Below, in pieces: positions 1 to 8,951 of a stretch of 64,000 nucleotides of DNA. Each line of letters begins with the position of its first letter. Position 1 is the stretch's first letter. Position numbers and translations under genes: made by a program. The notes beneath the pieces were generated by a model. The model was not told the DNA's origin, ran no database searches, and saw only the letters and a list, made by a program, of their open reading frames with translations. The DNA comes from JAMXLG01 sp963818925. Lineage in GTDB: Bacteria > Vulcanimicrobiota > Vulcanimicrobiia > Vulcanimicrobiales > Vulcanimicrobiaceae. The stretch covers positions 806,001 through 870,000 of the forward strand of contig CAWFTN010000001.1 of assembly GCA_963818925.1 (NCBI GenBank), written 5' to 3'.

Positions 1-260
1 ACCACCATCGCAATTAAGACCGCGAGCGCAGTGATCGCGATGCCAATGCAGCGAATCGCCGATGCACGCGTTCTCGAGTACGAGAGTAGCGAGGGTATTG
101 AAAGGAGCGTTTGCGTCCAATACCAGCGATTTGCTACCTTCGCTCCGCTGGAATCAACGATGCGAAGATACTCCTCGTGAAGATCGCCCGCTACGATCTC
201 GTAGTCGCTCCCCGGCGCGACCGCGGCGACGAGGGCTTGGGCAAGGGACGGCGGCCTCAT
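1..260 (-). CDS. permease-prefix-domain membrane protein, N-terminal part (runs off the left edge)
   Basis: Reading the minus strand from 260 gives an open frame of 86 codons to the edge with no stop. It begins MRPPSLAQALVAAV and contains GDLHEEYLR and NRWYWTQTL, the pattern of the prefix domain found at the start of FtsX/MacB-like permeases and related membrane proteins whose genes follow PadR regulators. A hydrophobic stretch (IRCIGIAITALAVLIAMVV) begins near residue 68 and is probably the first membrane helix. The ATG overlaps the PadR stop codon (ATGA), so the two genes are very probably translationally coupled. Whether the remainder is a full ABC permease cannot be seen. Confidence 0.75.
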   Translation of the reverse strand, partial: MRPPSLAQALVAAVAPGSDYEIVAGDLHEEYLRIVDSSGAKVANRWYWTQTLLSIPSLLSYSRTRASAIRCIGIAITALAVLIAMV

Positions 261-589
261 GCGATCGCATTCCGGAACGACACACCCGCGTGAAGGCGAT
301 CAAGCGTCCGTTGCGCGTTTCTGAGTGCAGAAACGCCGTCTGCCTCGATCTTAAAATGGCGTTTGGCTTTGCCACCGCGTTCAGCAGTCGGCTCACCGGT
401 CCAAGACGCGACCAAACCCTTGCGTTCGAGACGCTCGAGCGTCTTGTGAACAGCGCCGATCGAGGGGGAACGACCCGTTACGTGCTCGATTTCAGCGCGT
501 ATCATTCCGCTGTATGCACCGTCACCGAGCCGGATAATCGTTAGCAGCACGATATGCTCGAATTCGCCGAGGTACTCACCTTTGCTCAT
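257..589 (-). CDS. PadR-family transcriptional regulator
   Basis: A 110-residue winged-helix protein beginning MSKGEYLGEFEHIVLLTI, the usual PadR opening, followed by GAVHKTLERLERKGLV, the recognition-helix and wing region. The frame extends upstream to a TTG at 628, but that codon lies inside the -35 box, so the ATG at 589 is preferred. PadR proteins usually repress a neighbouring transporter or membrane-protein gene and themselves. Here the downstream overlapping permease-prefix gene is the obvious target, and an inverted repeat lies across the promoter and start codon. Confidence 0.85.
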   Translation of the reverse strand: MSKGEYLGEFEHIVLLTIIRLGDGAYSGMIRAEIEHVTGRSPSIGAVHKTLERLERKGLVASWTGEPTAERGGKAKRHFKIEADGVSALRNAQRTLDRLHAGVSFRNAIA

Positions 590-628
590 ATTGTTGACAT
601 AGTAGACAATATTAGTTGGTGCTGTCAA
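588..628 (-). promoter_or_regulatory. promoter and putative PadR operator of the padR-permease pair
   Basis: On the minus strand there is a perfect TTGACA (628-623), an 18-base spacer and TACTAT (604-599) as -10. The ATG starts only nine bases after the -10, so the transcript should be leaderless or nearly so. A perfect 7-bp inverted repeat, ATATTGT and ACAATAT (588-594 and 606-612, 11-base spacer), covers the -10 and the start codon. Autorepression is inferred from position. Confidence 0.6.
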
Positions 629-848
629 ACTTGCGCGGCGACTGGGAAATCGCTTTAGCCACGATCAGCCCAATGGCAGCGAGCGAGCCGGGAGCGAGGG
701 TTCTCAAAAGATAAGTGTTTCTTACAGGTGGCCGGCGCTCGGCTTTTGAGAGTCGTGTGATGTAAAAGCGAAACGGACGCTTCGCGTCCTGCGCCGTCAA
801 TGACGAGGTTCGTGCGCGTCTCCGGCCGCTCACAAAGCGGCTTATTTG

Positions 849-1090
849 CAAACAGTTTCGCTGCGCGAGGTGATCGCTCGCGTGCGTGTCGTCCTCTGTG
901 GTAGCGGGACTTCCGTCGATGCGCCGGCGGCGCTCTTGCAGTTTGGACGGCTCGAAATCGACGAAACGGCGCGAAGCACGTCGACGTACACGTGCGCGCC
1001 GGCTGCGGATGAAGATCGAAGAAGAAGCGCGCCCACCGGCGATCGAGCAAACCAATCCACGGCTTCGGTTACAAGTTCGTTCACGCATCA
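849..1090 (+). pseudogene. remnant of an OmpR-type response regulator
   Basis: Pieces of a DNA-binding response regulator are readable in three frames. First comes SLREVIARVRVVL (end of the receiver and linker), then LLQFGRLEIDETAR (start of the effector domain) in the same frame. KHVDVHV follows, then RRLRMKIEEE after a one-base shift, and finally PIHGFGYKFVHA in the third frame, matching the conserved end of OmpR winged helices. The middle of the winged helix and the whole receiver domain upstream are missing. No partner kinase gene is adjacent. Confidence 0.75.
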
Positions 1091-1230
1091 GCTTGTGCAA
1101 GCGCTTCACAATCGGCGCCCCCATACCGTTGCTCGTGCTACGCGCACGGCTGCGCCGGAACGCGGCGCGCGTGCGTCTGGCGAGCGTGCAACTCGCCAGA
1201 CGGCTCTCGTTTATGACGAATTGCTCGCGA

Positions 1231-1683
1231 TTACATCGCGCCCTTTTTAACTGGGATATTGGTTTGTGGACCTTCGCCGGCCACCTCTTCTACGGTTTCG
1301 CCCTTGGCCATCGACCAGTGATGAAGTCCCGCCGGTACAGCGATGAACGAGCCGGCTGGAAGTATCTTAGCGTTGGCCTTATTTACGCTATCGCCCGTTC
1401 CGAATAATAGGGTTCCTTGCATAACCGTAATGTATTCGGGATGCGCGTGAAAATGCGGTTTGTTAGTGTAGCCGTCGGGCATCCTGACGCGTATAACGCT
1501 CATTCCCGCTTTGTTAGGATCACCTACGAGTGTGGCCGCCGAGCTTCCCTTAGACGGGCCGGTTCCCGCAATCCAATGCATATCGTCTGGCGTGAATGTC
1601 ATCACAGTACTTGCCGCAATTGCAGCGGCTGCACCGGCCATCAAGGACAGGCCCAGAAAGATTGACACAACGAATTTCGTCAT
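1231..1683 (-). CDS. secreted cupin-domain protein
   Basis: The frame extends to 1785, but the ATG at 1683 is preceded by AGAAGGG and starts a clear signal peptide (MTKFVVSIFLGLSLMAG, then an Ala-rich cleavage region). The mature part holds a single cupin barrel: PHFHAHPEYITVMQGTL carries His and Glu metal-ligand candidates of motif 1, and PAGLHHWS is motif 2. The protein is probably periplasmic or secreted and metal-binding; the substrate is unknown. It stands alone between decayed regulatory and transposase sequences. Confidence 0.8.
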   Translation of the reverse strand: MTKFVVSIFLGLSLMAGAAAAIAASTVMTFTPDDMHWIAGTGPSKGSSAATLVGDPNKAGMSVIRVRMPDGYTNKPHFHAHPEYITVMQGTLLFGTGDSVNKANAKILPAGSFIAVPAGLHHWSMAKGETVEEVAGEGPQTNIPVKKGAM

Positions 1684-1798
1684 CGATGTAGCCCTTCTGT
1701 TCCGGCCTTGCGGCCAGAACGGCAAACAGATGTGCTCTCCGAAGGTGTGTGCTTCGCCGTTAAGTGAACGGCTCCGCCGCGTCAACGCGCAACGACTG

Positions 1799-2160
1799 TC
1801 ATTCTCGATTAATGTCCATAGGCAATCCTGTGAGGGGCGGGACCGTTCTGACCGTGAATTCAGTGCGTTCTGAGCTCACCCCGTTAGTAGACCGTGGCGA
1901 TACGTGGAGAATCGGCTTCGTCACCGATTTCGTTCGCTGCCGCAACCTCTTTCGGCGTTTTGTTTGCCAGCATTGAGTGCGGTCTAAACTCACTGCACTA
2001 CGTTCGCCTTCTAGCGCATAGAGGCGATACCGATTGTCGTTGATCTTGAAGGCTTCGCGGCGTAACAGCACGCGAATTCGACGATAGCCGTAGCGGACGC
2101 GCCAGCCGCAATCTGTTTGATTCGCTCGAGCAGCAGCGCGTTGACCGGTTTAGTTAACTG
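1799..2160 (-). mobile_element. degraded IS3-family transposase (OrfB) remnant
   Basis: The minus strand reads LLLERIKQIA in one frame and then, after a frameshift, WRVRYGYRRIRVLLRREAF and YRLYALEGE. This is the HTH_21/pre-catalytic region typical of IS3-type OrfB. The rest of the frame down to 1799 has lost recognisable similarity, and no DDE catalytic core or terminal inverted repeats could be identified. It is an old, non-functional fragment. Confidence 0.7.
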
Positions 2161-2227
2161 CCGCGGATCCCGGCCGACAAATCGCTACGTTGGTCTGCGC
2201 GTACCAATGTAAAACCAGCGGCAGACG

Positions 2228-3505
2228 CTAAAGATGCACGCTTACTTCCTCTTTGTACGCATCGAAGTATCCGATGTCCATTCCGTTTTGCCAAAACGTT
2301 CCGGAAAACGCGCCGCGGGTCGCCGAAACACCGCCGACGTGCACCTCGCCCGTCGATGAAGTTCCTTCGCAATTGATTTCTCTGTAAGAAACGCTTTGTG
2401 CTGAAGCGCTTATCGGAATGACAAAATGCAAATTCGTTTCTTGCTCGCACTGCGTCGCCGGCCGTCCACCCACGCTCTTCTTATGTAAATCCATGACGAT
2501 CGTATTGCTGTTTGAAACCGTGGCGTTTCCAGACCACACGATCCTACCAACCACAACGTTCGCCTCGTTGATGCGCCATGTACCTTGAAGGCCAGTATTG
2601 CCGGTCGCGGGAGTTCCGGCTGCAACCCGCGGCGTGTTCGATTGCATAGGGGACGCAGTCGGTGTTGCAGGCGCGGACGCAGTGGCTTCTGCCGTTGCCG
2701 AAGCCGCTACCGTCGCAGTAGGCTTCACGCGCGCGGATATCGTCCGCTGTGGGGTCGGCATTGCAGCGATTGGCGTGCTCGTTTCGGGTTTCGCTGGTGC
2801 GGGCGACAATTCACTAATGGTGGCGCTCGGCGTATTGACCTGCGCCATTTTAGCCGGGAGAGTTTTTCCGGTTGCTTTCGCCGTCGGCGTGGCCGAGCGC
2901 GCCGGCGTCGCGCTTACCGCGGCACTCGGCGTTCCCGTCGGGGAACCGATTAGCGTCGTCGCCGTCTCACCGGGAGTGGGGGTGAACGCTTCGGAAACGT
3001 CACTTGGCCGCGGTGTCGAACTGCGCATGACAAATGCAAAAGCTATTCCAATTGCGAGACCAACGAGCACGATAACGGCTGCGGCCGTGAGGACCGTTCG
3101 AGCTGACGCAGTATTTGATGTGACGGATGGTGGGCGGTTCAATCCAAGTTGAAGCATCCGCTCGACGTCGGCGTTATCGAAATAGGCGATGGCACGCGGA
3201 TGTCCGTGCAGAAACCGTTCCAGGCGCGCTCTGAATTCGTTTGGAACCGTTAGGAAGTGCGCGAGAACCGCTGCTTCACGCGGCCCGTCGTCAAAGAGAG
3301 CGGCGGATACGGAATCATGGCGGGATGCCAGCGGCACATCAAACGCTATTGCGAGTTGAACCAAGTCTGCGGCAGGCATGCGCAGCACTGCACGGCGCAA
3401 CGCAGCATAGCTTTCCTCTACCGGCACTGTACGTACGTAAGACGATACGCGGCGGGCAACGTCCGCTGGGCTCAGTGTCGCGAGCGCTCTGTCAACCCAT
3501 CCCAC
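2228..3505 (-). CDS. single-pass membrane protein with Thr/Pro/Ala-rich linker
   Basis: A 425-residue protein. Residues 1-120 form a soluble, probably cytoplasmic helical domain. One transmembrane helix follows around residues 136-160 (VLTAAAVIVLVGLAIGIAFA). Residues about 165-310 are a low-complexity Thr/Pro/Ser/Ala stretch that would span the envelope. The last 110 residues (from GLQGTWRINEAN) look like a small globular beta domain with two cysteines. The start has GGAGG four bases upstream. The layout suggests a sensor or anti-sigma-like anchored protein, but no sigma gene is adjacent and I do not recognise the family. Confidence 0.7.
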   Translation of the reverse strand: MGWVDRALATLSPADVARRVSSYVRTVPVEESYAALRRAVLRMPAADLVQLAIAFDVPLASRHDSVSAALFDDGPREAAVLAHFLTVPNEFRARLERFLHGHPRAIAYFDNADVERMLQLGLNRPPSVTSNTASARTVLTAAAVIVLVGLAIGIAFAFVMRSSTPRPSDVSEAFTPTPGETATTLIGSPTGTPSAAVSATPARSATPTAKATGKTLPAKMAQVNTPSATISELSPAPAKPETSTPIAAMPTPQRTISARVKPTATVAASATAEATASAPATPTASPMQSNTPRVAAGTPATGNTGLQGTWRINEANVVVGRIVWSGNATVSNSNTIVMDLHKKSVGGRPATQCEQETNLHFVIPISASAQSVSYREINCEGTSSTGEVHVGGVSATRGAFSGTFWQNGMDIGYFDAYKEEVSVHL

Positions 3506-3673
3506 CTCCGTATGCTACCCGCTCCTGCCGTTTCACTCGGCACTCCCGCACGGTGTGGCGATGGATGGCAGCAGGGCGTACGCTTGCGCGGTCAGCGATG
3601 GATCGTAGTCTCCAAAGAAAACGAGTCGCTCGCCCTCAACAGCGCTTTAACGGTCCTCGACTACGGCTCGGTC

Positions 3674-4975
3674 TCATTGGAACAGCGACCATTCTGGGGC
3701 CCTCGGAATAGCAGGGTCGCATTCGTATCTTGCGTACGCGTGCGCGGTGCTGCGGTTTTGATTCCACCATTGCTGCCACCGCTTCTGCTCGACGGAGGGT
3801 GCGGGAAGCGTCTTTGAGACGTCGGCATAGTGATGCGTCAGCGTCCCGAGCGCGTAGTCCGATTCATTCGGTTGATCCGCGTTCGCAAGTGTGAAAAGAG
3901 CGATGAGCGATGGTACAGCCGTAAGCGATTGTGACTCGCCGAACGATTGTATCGCGTCGACGCGCATTTGCATCGAGGAGCTTCGGCGCGCGGCGGCTTC
4001 GAGAACCGGCACAGCCTCAGCTCCTCCCAGAATTCCCAAACCGCCGACGGCGGCTCTGCGGATGTCTTCGTTTTTGTCGTCGAGCAAGCGCTCAAAGAGC
4101 GGCAGATACGATCGATCTTGCATATCGGAAAGATAGTCTACTGCAAGCCAACGAGGTGGCGACGTACCCTGCAACGCCAAGCTGCCCGATGCAATGTCCG
4201 CCAATATGCGCCGCGCTTCCGGTGTATTGAGATTGTGCAAACCCTCCATGGCATAGGTGGACATTAGGCTGGCGTCCGCGAGTGACTTTAAAACCAACGG
4301 CTCCAAGCCGGACACCGGATACGACGCGATCCCTTCAGCAATAGCCGTGCGCCGCAGATAGTCATCGTATTGCTGTGCGCGCGAGGCTGAATCGGCCTTC
4401 CGCAGATTGTCGATATTCGCGGCAGACGGCATCGGCGGCGGTGATGGCGTTGCGTTCGCTTCATCAATGAGCCGCTTCTCGATGTCAAGCAGGCGCGCGC
4501 GATCAGGAGCATTGACGTGAAGCATGAGCGTAGCACGTTGTGTCTGTATCAGCGCTCCGTATTTCACGGGTTTCTCGAGCACCACGTTGTAGTCGCCTGC
4601 ATGCGTTATTCGAAAATCACCTCGCAACACATAGCGTCGCGATATCACCTGCCTCGCGTCTAACTCAGGTGGGAAGGGAACTTGACAATCGCCGCCTAGG
4701 CGACCGTATTGACAGCGCTCGCGGCTGCCCGATCCGTGTTCGGCGTTCGGAACGGAAATACGCAACGGCCGCGCGCCAAAGCATGCGCTGCCCATGTCGA
4801 TCGTAAGCGACCGTGACGAGCGGTTCGTCACGCGGACATAAACCCACACAGGTTGACCGAGCACGATAGTATCGGGCGCCAAGCTCATTGAGATATCGAG
4901 CGCTTCCGGCCGAGTTGAGACGCCGCCGCAGAGAACCAACACAGCCAACAACGGCACCATTGCACGAACCTGCAT
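3674..4975 (-). CDS. secreted HEAT-repeat protein
   Basis: A 433-residue protein with an N-terminal signal sequence (MVPLLAVLVLCGG). An immunoglobulin-like domain (about 25-150) contains PVWVYVRVTNRSSRSLTID. The C-terminal half holds HEAT-like repeats, for example YLPLFERLLDDKNEDIRRAA followed by GGAEAVPVLEAAARR. HEAT solenoids usually bind proteins. The cysteine after the hydrophobic stretch does not fit a lipobox well. Downstream of the stop, in the same frame after a second stop (TAA), another 37 sense codons read like coding sequence (LVFFGDYDPSLTAQAYALL), so an older version of this or a neighbouring gene may have been longer. Confidence 0.75.
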   Translation of the reverse strand: MQVRAMVPLLAVLVLCGGVSTRPEALDISMSLAPDTIVLGQPVWVYVRVTNRSSRSLTIDMGSACFGARPLRISVPNAEHGSGSRERCQYGRLGGDCQVPFPPELDARQVISRRYVLRGDFRITHAGDYNVVLEKPVKYGALIQTQRATLMLHVNAPDRARLLDIEKRLIDEANATPSPPPMPSAANIDNLRKADSASRAQQYDDYLRRTAIAEGIASYPVSGLEPLVLKSLADASLMSTYAMEGLHNLNTPEARRILADIASGSLALQGTSPPRWLAVDYLSDMQDRSYLPLFERLLDDKNEDIRRAAVGGLGILGGAEAVPVLEAAARRSSSMQMRVDAIQSFGESQSLTAVPSLIALFTLANADQPNESDYALGTLTHHYADVSKTLPAPSVEQKRWQQWWNQNRSTAHAYARYECDPAIPRAPEWSLFQ

Positions 4976-5079
4976 GTTCGTGTTTTTAGCGAACCGGCTC
5001 AGCGTCGCGTGACGGTCTACTGGATTTTCGGTATATGCGCGCTAAAAACTAGAACGCGTCTCTGGACCGTTGACGCTCT

Positions 5080-5400
5080 CTACGTACCTGCGAATTTGTG
5101 CAGTTGTCCCCCATCGGCCCTATCGTCGTACTGGAACGTACTGTAATGGCAGTTGCCGCGGGTTTGATGACGCGTTTCCGAAAACAGTGCATTTTTCACG
5201 TTCACGATGACGCATAGAAACCATTGACTACTGATGAAGAACGCCAAGCCGGAAAAGAACAAAAGCAATCCCACTGACTGCGCCTCGTGTACTCCGGGAG
5301 CCGTGGCGTCTGGGGCGCCAGGTTCGCGGCTCGCCAACGGTTGTACCGCACCACAAGAGCGCACGGGAACGGAACGAGACGATCGACCACCGCCATACAT
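5080..5400 (-). CDS. possible small membrane protein
   Basis: A 106-residue frame with one strong hydrophobic segment (VGLLLFFSGLAFFISSQWFL) and a polar C-terminus. No convincing Shine-Dalgarno precedes the ATG, and the frame has no family I recognise. It lies just downstream of the lysin cassette, where a small membrane protein would fit, but two other frames are also open here and coding status is uncertain. The remainder of 4976-5465 shows nothing else. Confidence 0.3.
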   Translation of the reverse strand: MYGGGRSSRSVPVRSCGAVQPLASREPGAPDATAPGVHEAQSVGLLLFFSGLAFFISSQWFLCVIVNVKNALFSETRHQTRGNCHYSTFQYDDRADGGQLHKFAGT

Positions 5401-5465
5401 GCAAGAGAGACAGAATCGGAAAGACCAGCAACGTGGTCTTGAGTGTGCGACGCGAGCTCGGCAAA

Positions 5466-6257
5466 CTAGGTGCCGTTAATCGACCAATGTTCGGGATCGC
5501 CGGCGATGCCGATTCCGCGAATTACGCCATGCGAGTTGCCGACGTCAATGAGAGAGCTATTGTTCGGGTCCGGCCCCCCAACAAGTGGTACGTCGTTTCC
5601 CTTTCCGTCCCGTACGATCGGCGCGCCCGACCAAGTAATAAACATATCAATGGCATGTCCTTCAATATGCATACTGTCCAGCGCAACGGGTCCCATGATA
5701 CCGTACACATCGACCATCCCCTGTGCCGCAGCTACCGTCTCGGCATTCGTCGAATGCACCCATTGAATGGCAACATCGGGCCGGCTGGGAACCGCGGATG
5801 CGTTGATATCACCGTCGGCAATCGCTTTTGCATAGTGCATCAAATAAGCCCGCTGAGGCGGCCGTAGCGTGGAGTTCACTTGAACGTTTACTCCCGCCGC
5901 CCGCAGGCTGGTTAAGAAGTTCGTAGCAGACGTTCTAAACGGCGGCTGCAGATCGTCTAGCGACGTGCTATTGGGAAAACGATTGACCCATACGGGGCCC
6001 GACGGGATGCGGCCGACATCCAGTTTCTGCTGTAGAAGCTGAACGGACCCCGGACCGATCGAGCCGGGCTCGTCCTCTCCAACGTGTTGTTTGAACAGTG
6101 CCCACGCTGCGCGCGTGTTCGGGCCGATTATGCCATCGATACCCTTCACGTCGTAGCCTAGTTGCGTCAGCGCGGTCTGGAGTTCGGTGACTTGCCCTGA
6201 GGAAAGACTATCGAGCGGCGCTGCGGCGCGTATGGTAAGCAATTGGATGAGCTTCAC
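5466..6257 (-). CDS. peptidoglycan-binding protein with M15-like peptidase domain
   Basis: About 263 residues. Residues about 15-75 are a peptidoglycan-binding domain (LQTALTQLGYDVKGIDGIIG). The C-terminal half has the zinc-peptidase M15 pattern SMHIEGHAID (S-x-H-x-x-G-x-A-x-D; ligands His197 and Asp204) and a final DPEHW (His257). M15 enzymes cleave D-Ala-containing peptide stems. There is no signal peptide, as in phage endolysins. A GTG at 6266 is also in frame, but AGGGG is better spaced for the GTG at 6257. The gene begins a few bases after the upstream membrane-protein gene ends, so the two are cotranscribed. The wall-binding domain closely resembles that of the lysin at 8188-8934. Confidence 0.8.
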   Translation of the reverse strand: MKLIQLLTIRAAAPLDSLSSGQVTELQTALTQLGYDVKGIDGIIGPNTRAAWALFKQHVGEDEPGSIGPGSVQLLQQKLDVGRIPSGPVWVNRFPNSTSLDDLQPPFRTSATNFLTSLRAAGVNVQVNSTLRPPQRAYLMHYAKAIADGDINASAVPSRPDVAIQWVHSTNAETVAAAQGMVDVYGIMGPVALDSMHIEGHAIDMFITWSGAPIVRDGKGNDVPLVGGPDPNNSSLIDVGNSHGVIRGIGIAGDPEHWSINGT

Positions 6258-6268
6258 TGCAATCACCC

Positions 6269-7243
6269 CTATTGCGAAGTAGAAGGGTCAGTTGAAGCCG
6301 ATTGGACGTCGGCAACGTCTCGAGAGGAAGGCTTAATCGCCGTTACCGCGGGTTTGTCGCCCGTCAATCGAACAGGAACGACGCGCTGCAAGAGATCGAA
6401 CCAGAACGGCGCGCCCAGCATGACGGCGAACCACGAAATCACGAGCCCCAAAATCTTCAGTCCCCAGTTGGGTGGAACGCTCCAGCCGAATTTCAAATCC
6501 GAAGCGCTCGCAATCAAAGATTGAAAATCCGTCCCAGTCGTCAAGTGTTGAGCGGCATTCGCCAGTGCTTGTGCCTTCGTCGAGTCGGAGGTAAGCTGCT
6601 GAACAATCGCAAGCGTGTCGATGTTGAAGATTCCAACGAGAACCGCACCAATTATTGCGACCACGACTGCAGACCAACGCTTGTACCATCCTGAGACACG
6701 CTGCATCGAAGCATCGAAGAGCGAGTCGATGCTATGCAAAAGATTGTCGTAGTCTCTTCCGGCTGTCTGTAGAAGCGTCGTCAACGTCTGTTTGAGCGAG
6801 CCGTCCGGCAAACCACCAACGCGTTGAACGATATCGGACAGCAACGCATCCGGCGTGGCGAGAAGGTCCGGCACTGTCATTGTCGTCCCGTTTGCATCGG
6901 TCTGGAACACTTTTCGGAATTCGTCGAGGAACGAGAGCGTAAACGTCCGCGCCGGAATGTAGGTTGGCTTTTTCTTCGGTTCGGAAAGGTTGCTCACGAG
7001 CGGGTGCGCGTACATTGCGTCGACGAGATCGCGCGCGTATTTGGCCGCCTCCTGTTTCGCTTGATCTTCATTTAATCCGGCCGCCCGCGCAACAGTTACG
7101 CCGTCGCCGACCAACGCAAGTATGCCGTCATATAGTTGTTTTCCGCGCTGCCGAAACAACGCTCCAATGACTTCAGCAATGTGCGACGCAATGAGTGCAA
7201 AAAGAATATATATGCCGACGAGCGCTACGGCTACGGTAATCAT
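6269..7243 (-). CDS. unrecognised membrane protein of the lysin cassette
   Basis: A 324-residue protein with an N-terminal hydrophobic helix (ITVAVALVGIYILFALIA), a long soluble central part (about 25-185), a second helix pair starting at AVVVAIIGAVLVGIFNI, and another near ILGLVISWFAVMLGAPFWF, followed by a polar tail. I do not recognise the family. Its ATG overlaps the stop of the upstream gene (ATGA), and the M15-like gene follows within a few bases. It could hold the wall enzymes at the membrane or let them through, but that rests on position only. Confidence 0.75.
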   Translation of the reverse strand: MITVAVALVGIYILFALIASHIAEVIGALFRQRGKQLYDGILALVGDGVTVARAAGLNEDQAKQEAAKYARDLVDAMYAHPLVSNLSEPKKKPTYIPARTFTLSFLDEFRKVFQTDANGTTMTVPDLLATPDALLSDIVQRVGGLPDGSLKQTLTTLLQTAGRDYDNLLHSIDSLFDASMQRVSGWYKRWSAVVVAIIGAVLVGIFNIDTLAIVQQLTSDSTKAQALANAAQHLTTGTDFQSLIASASDLKFGWSVPPNWGLKILGLVISWFAVMLGAPFWFDLLQRVVPVRLTGDKPAVTAIKPSSRDVADVQSASTDPSTSQ

Positions 7244-8172
7244 TGGAAGCTGTTGTCGACCTCGATCGTCAGCGCGACGTATGGGATCGAATCGAACGGG
7301 TTCGTTCCACCGGACATCGTGACCCCGGCAGGCCCGAGCGCAAACTGAAATTGAGATTTTCCGACAAAAGTGGCGATCGTTTGGAAATACGATTTTACCG
7401 CGTCAGGTTGACCTTGTGAGTGATCTCCGGGATTGCTTTCCGCCGGAATCAGTACGACCGTATTGATTCCGTATGCCAACTTTAATGCAGCGGCGTTCGC
7501 CGTCGCGGCGTCCGCCGTCGCCGCGAGTTCCACGGGGTTTGTGTTGATCCAGTATTGCGACCACTTCGGCGGGGCAAGTTCTGCGAGCAACTGTTGAAAT
7601 AGCGCGTCCGCTTGAGCAACGCCGACAGCGTCGGCAGCCGGAATGGTAAGAAAGGCCTGGAGCGAAGAGCTGCCCGCTATACCTTGCAGCGCTTTGATCG
7701 TGCTGCCGATAATCTGGAACGTCTTTCCGGGGTCGCCGCCCACATAGGCAAACACCGGGCACGTGAACTGGCCTCGTCCATCGGGGAGCGGGATATTTGT
7801 CAATTTTGCCGCGTCCTGGGTGGACAATGTAAACGACTGGCTCGCAACGTCCTGATTTGCCGCGGTAAGCAGTGAGTAGGTGATTGACCACGTCAGCGCA
7901 TTCGTCATGGGCGCAACGGGCTTGCGCTGGCTAAGAGTAATCTTGCAGAACGCGGACGGCTTACTTTCGCCGAGGAAGAACGGCGGTGCATTAAACCATT
8001 GAGGCGCGACTTGAAGCAGCGGAGTCGTTGATTTTACAAACGTCCCTGTTTCAGGAAATGCATCGGATCCCTTACGTAACACTCCATCCGTATCGACGCG
8101 GTACGGCACGGCGTTCGCGCCTCGAAAGCCTGGTTGAATTGCCGGCTCCGACGATGCTTCCCCGTTTGGCAT
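7240..8172 (-). CDS. unrecognised soluble protein of the lysin cassette
   Basis: A 310-residue protein without signal peptide or membrane helix. It starts MPNGEASSEPAIQPGF after a good GGAGGT at suitable spacing. The sequence alternates hydrophobic and small residues (for example QFQFALGPAGVTMSGGTNPF near the end), which suggests a beta-rich fold. No family is recognised. It is translationally coupled to the membrane protein downstream and lies 15 bases after the GH19-like lysin. Confidence 0.75.
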   Translation of the reverse strand: MPNGEASSEPAIQPGFRGANAVPYRVDTDGVLRKGSDAFPETGTFVKSTTPLLQVAPQWFNAPPFFLGESKPSAFCKITLSQRKPVAPMTNALTWSITYSLLTAANQDVASQSFTLSTQDAAKLTNIPLPDGRGQFTCPVFAYVGGDPGKTFQIIGSTIKALQGIAGSSSLQAFLTIPAADAVGVAQADALFQQLLAELAPPKWSQYWINTNPVELAATADAATANAAALKLAYGINTVVLIPAESNPGDHSQGQPDAVKSYFQTIATFVGKSQFQFALGPAGVTMSGGTNPFDSIPYVALTIEVDNSFQ

Positions 8173-8187
8173 AGTGCACCTCCAGCT

Positions 8188-8934
8188 CTATTGAATCGTT
8201 ACTGCGCCTTGGAGATAGCTCTGTGCGATCGCAGCGATTTCATTGGCTCTATCCATGCCGTTGATGCAGCGCCGCGCGTTCAGAAAATCGGTGTGGCGGA
8301 TATCGATGTAGTCGGTGATCGATCGGCCGGTAAAAGCACCGGTCTTGAAACCGTGAACGAGAACAAATAGGGCAACCTGCGCCTGCAGTGCCAAATCGGG
8401 GCTGGTCACGAGATCCATGGAGAGCAATTGACCGTACGTGGCATAGTTATTTTTCCATGTCAACTGCACGTAACCGCGGCCGTAGTATGGATAATAGCTA
8501 GAAAGATGCGTCGCTCGCCATTGTTCCTCTTCCCAGTATGCCTCCTTCACCGGCTTGAACGTCCCTGCAGTTTCCCATTGCACCGTAGCGAGTACGTACG
8601 CGATTTGCGCATCTAGACCGATCCCTTGGCGCGAACACTCCGCCCGAATCGCTGCGATCGTACCGGCCGTCGTAGAAAAATCGTATTCTCCCGCTTGCGT
8701 CTTCGACACGAGCAGTTCTACTGAGTCGGGGCCGATGAAATCCGGAGTCCCGCGGTGGACATCTGCCTTGAATTCCGCCCATGCGTTACGCGTTCGCGGG
8801 CCTAATAGACCATCGATCCCGCCGACGGGGTATCCGAGCAGTCCGAGTGCATTTTGCAACTCCATGAGTTGCGGCTGCGTCAGCGCACTAAGCGGTACGG
8901 GTGCGGTTAGAGCCTTCAGTTGCGAAAGGTCCAC
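8188..8934 (-). CDS. peptidoglycan-binding lysin with GH19/lysozyme-like domain
   Basis: About 248 residues. The N-terminal 75 residues are a peptidoglycan-binding domain (LQNALGLLGYPVGGIDGLLG). The rest is a GH19-like lysozyme domain with WETAGTFKPVKEAYW, holding the candidate catalytic Glu121 and Glu131, and the family signature YYGRGYVQLTWKNNY. No signal peptide is present. A TTG at 8946 would add four residues, but TTGGAG lies six bases before the GTG at 8934. It sits between the hydrolase gene and the unknown protein gene of the cassette. Confidence 0.85.
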   Translation of the reverse strand: MDLSQLKALTAPVPLSALTQPQLMELQNALGLLGYPVGGIDGLLGPRTRNAWAEFKADVHRGTPDFIGPDSVELLVSKTQAGEYDFSTTAGTIAAIRAECSRQGIGLDAQIAYVLATVQWETAGTFKPVKEAYWEEEQWRATHLSSYYPYYGRGYVQLTWKNNYATYGQLLSMDLVTSPDLALQAQVALFVLVHGFKTGAFTGRSITDYIDIRHTDFLNARRCINGMDRANEIAAIAQSYLQGAVTIQ

Positions 8935-8951
8935 AAACTGCTCCAAACATG

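Noticed and set aside
612..1124. Arg-rich open frames on both strands around 0.6-1.4 kb
   Set aside because: They are shadows of GC-rich sequence; only the response-regulator remnant reads like real protein.
3506..3673. 37 sense codons after the HEAT-repeat stop (LVFFGDYDPSLTAQAYALL)
   Set aside because: Two in-frame stops separate it from the gene and no start codon exists; noted only as possible former extension.
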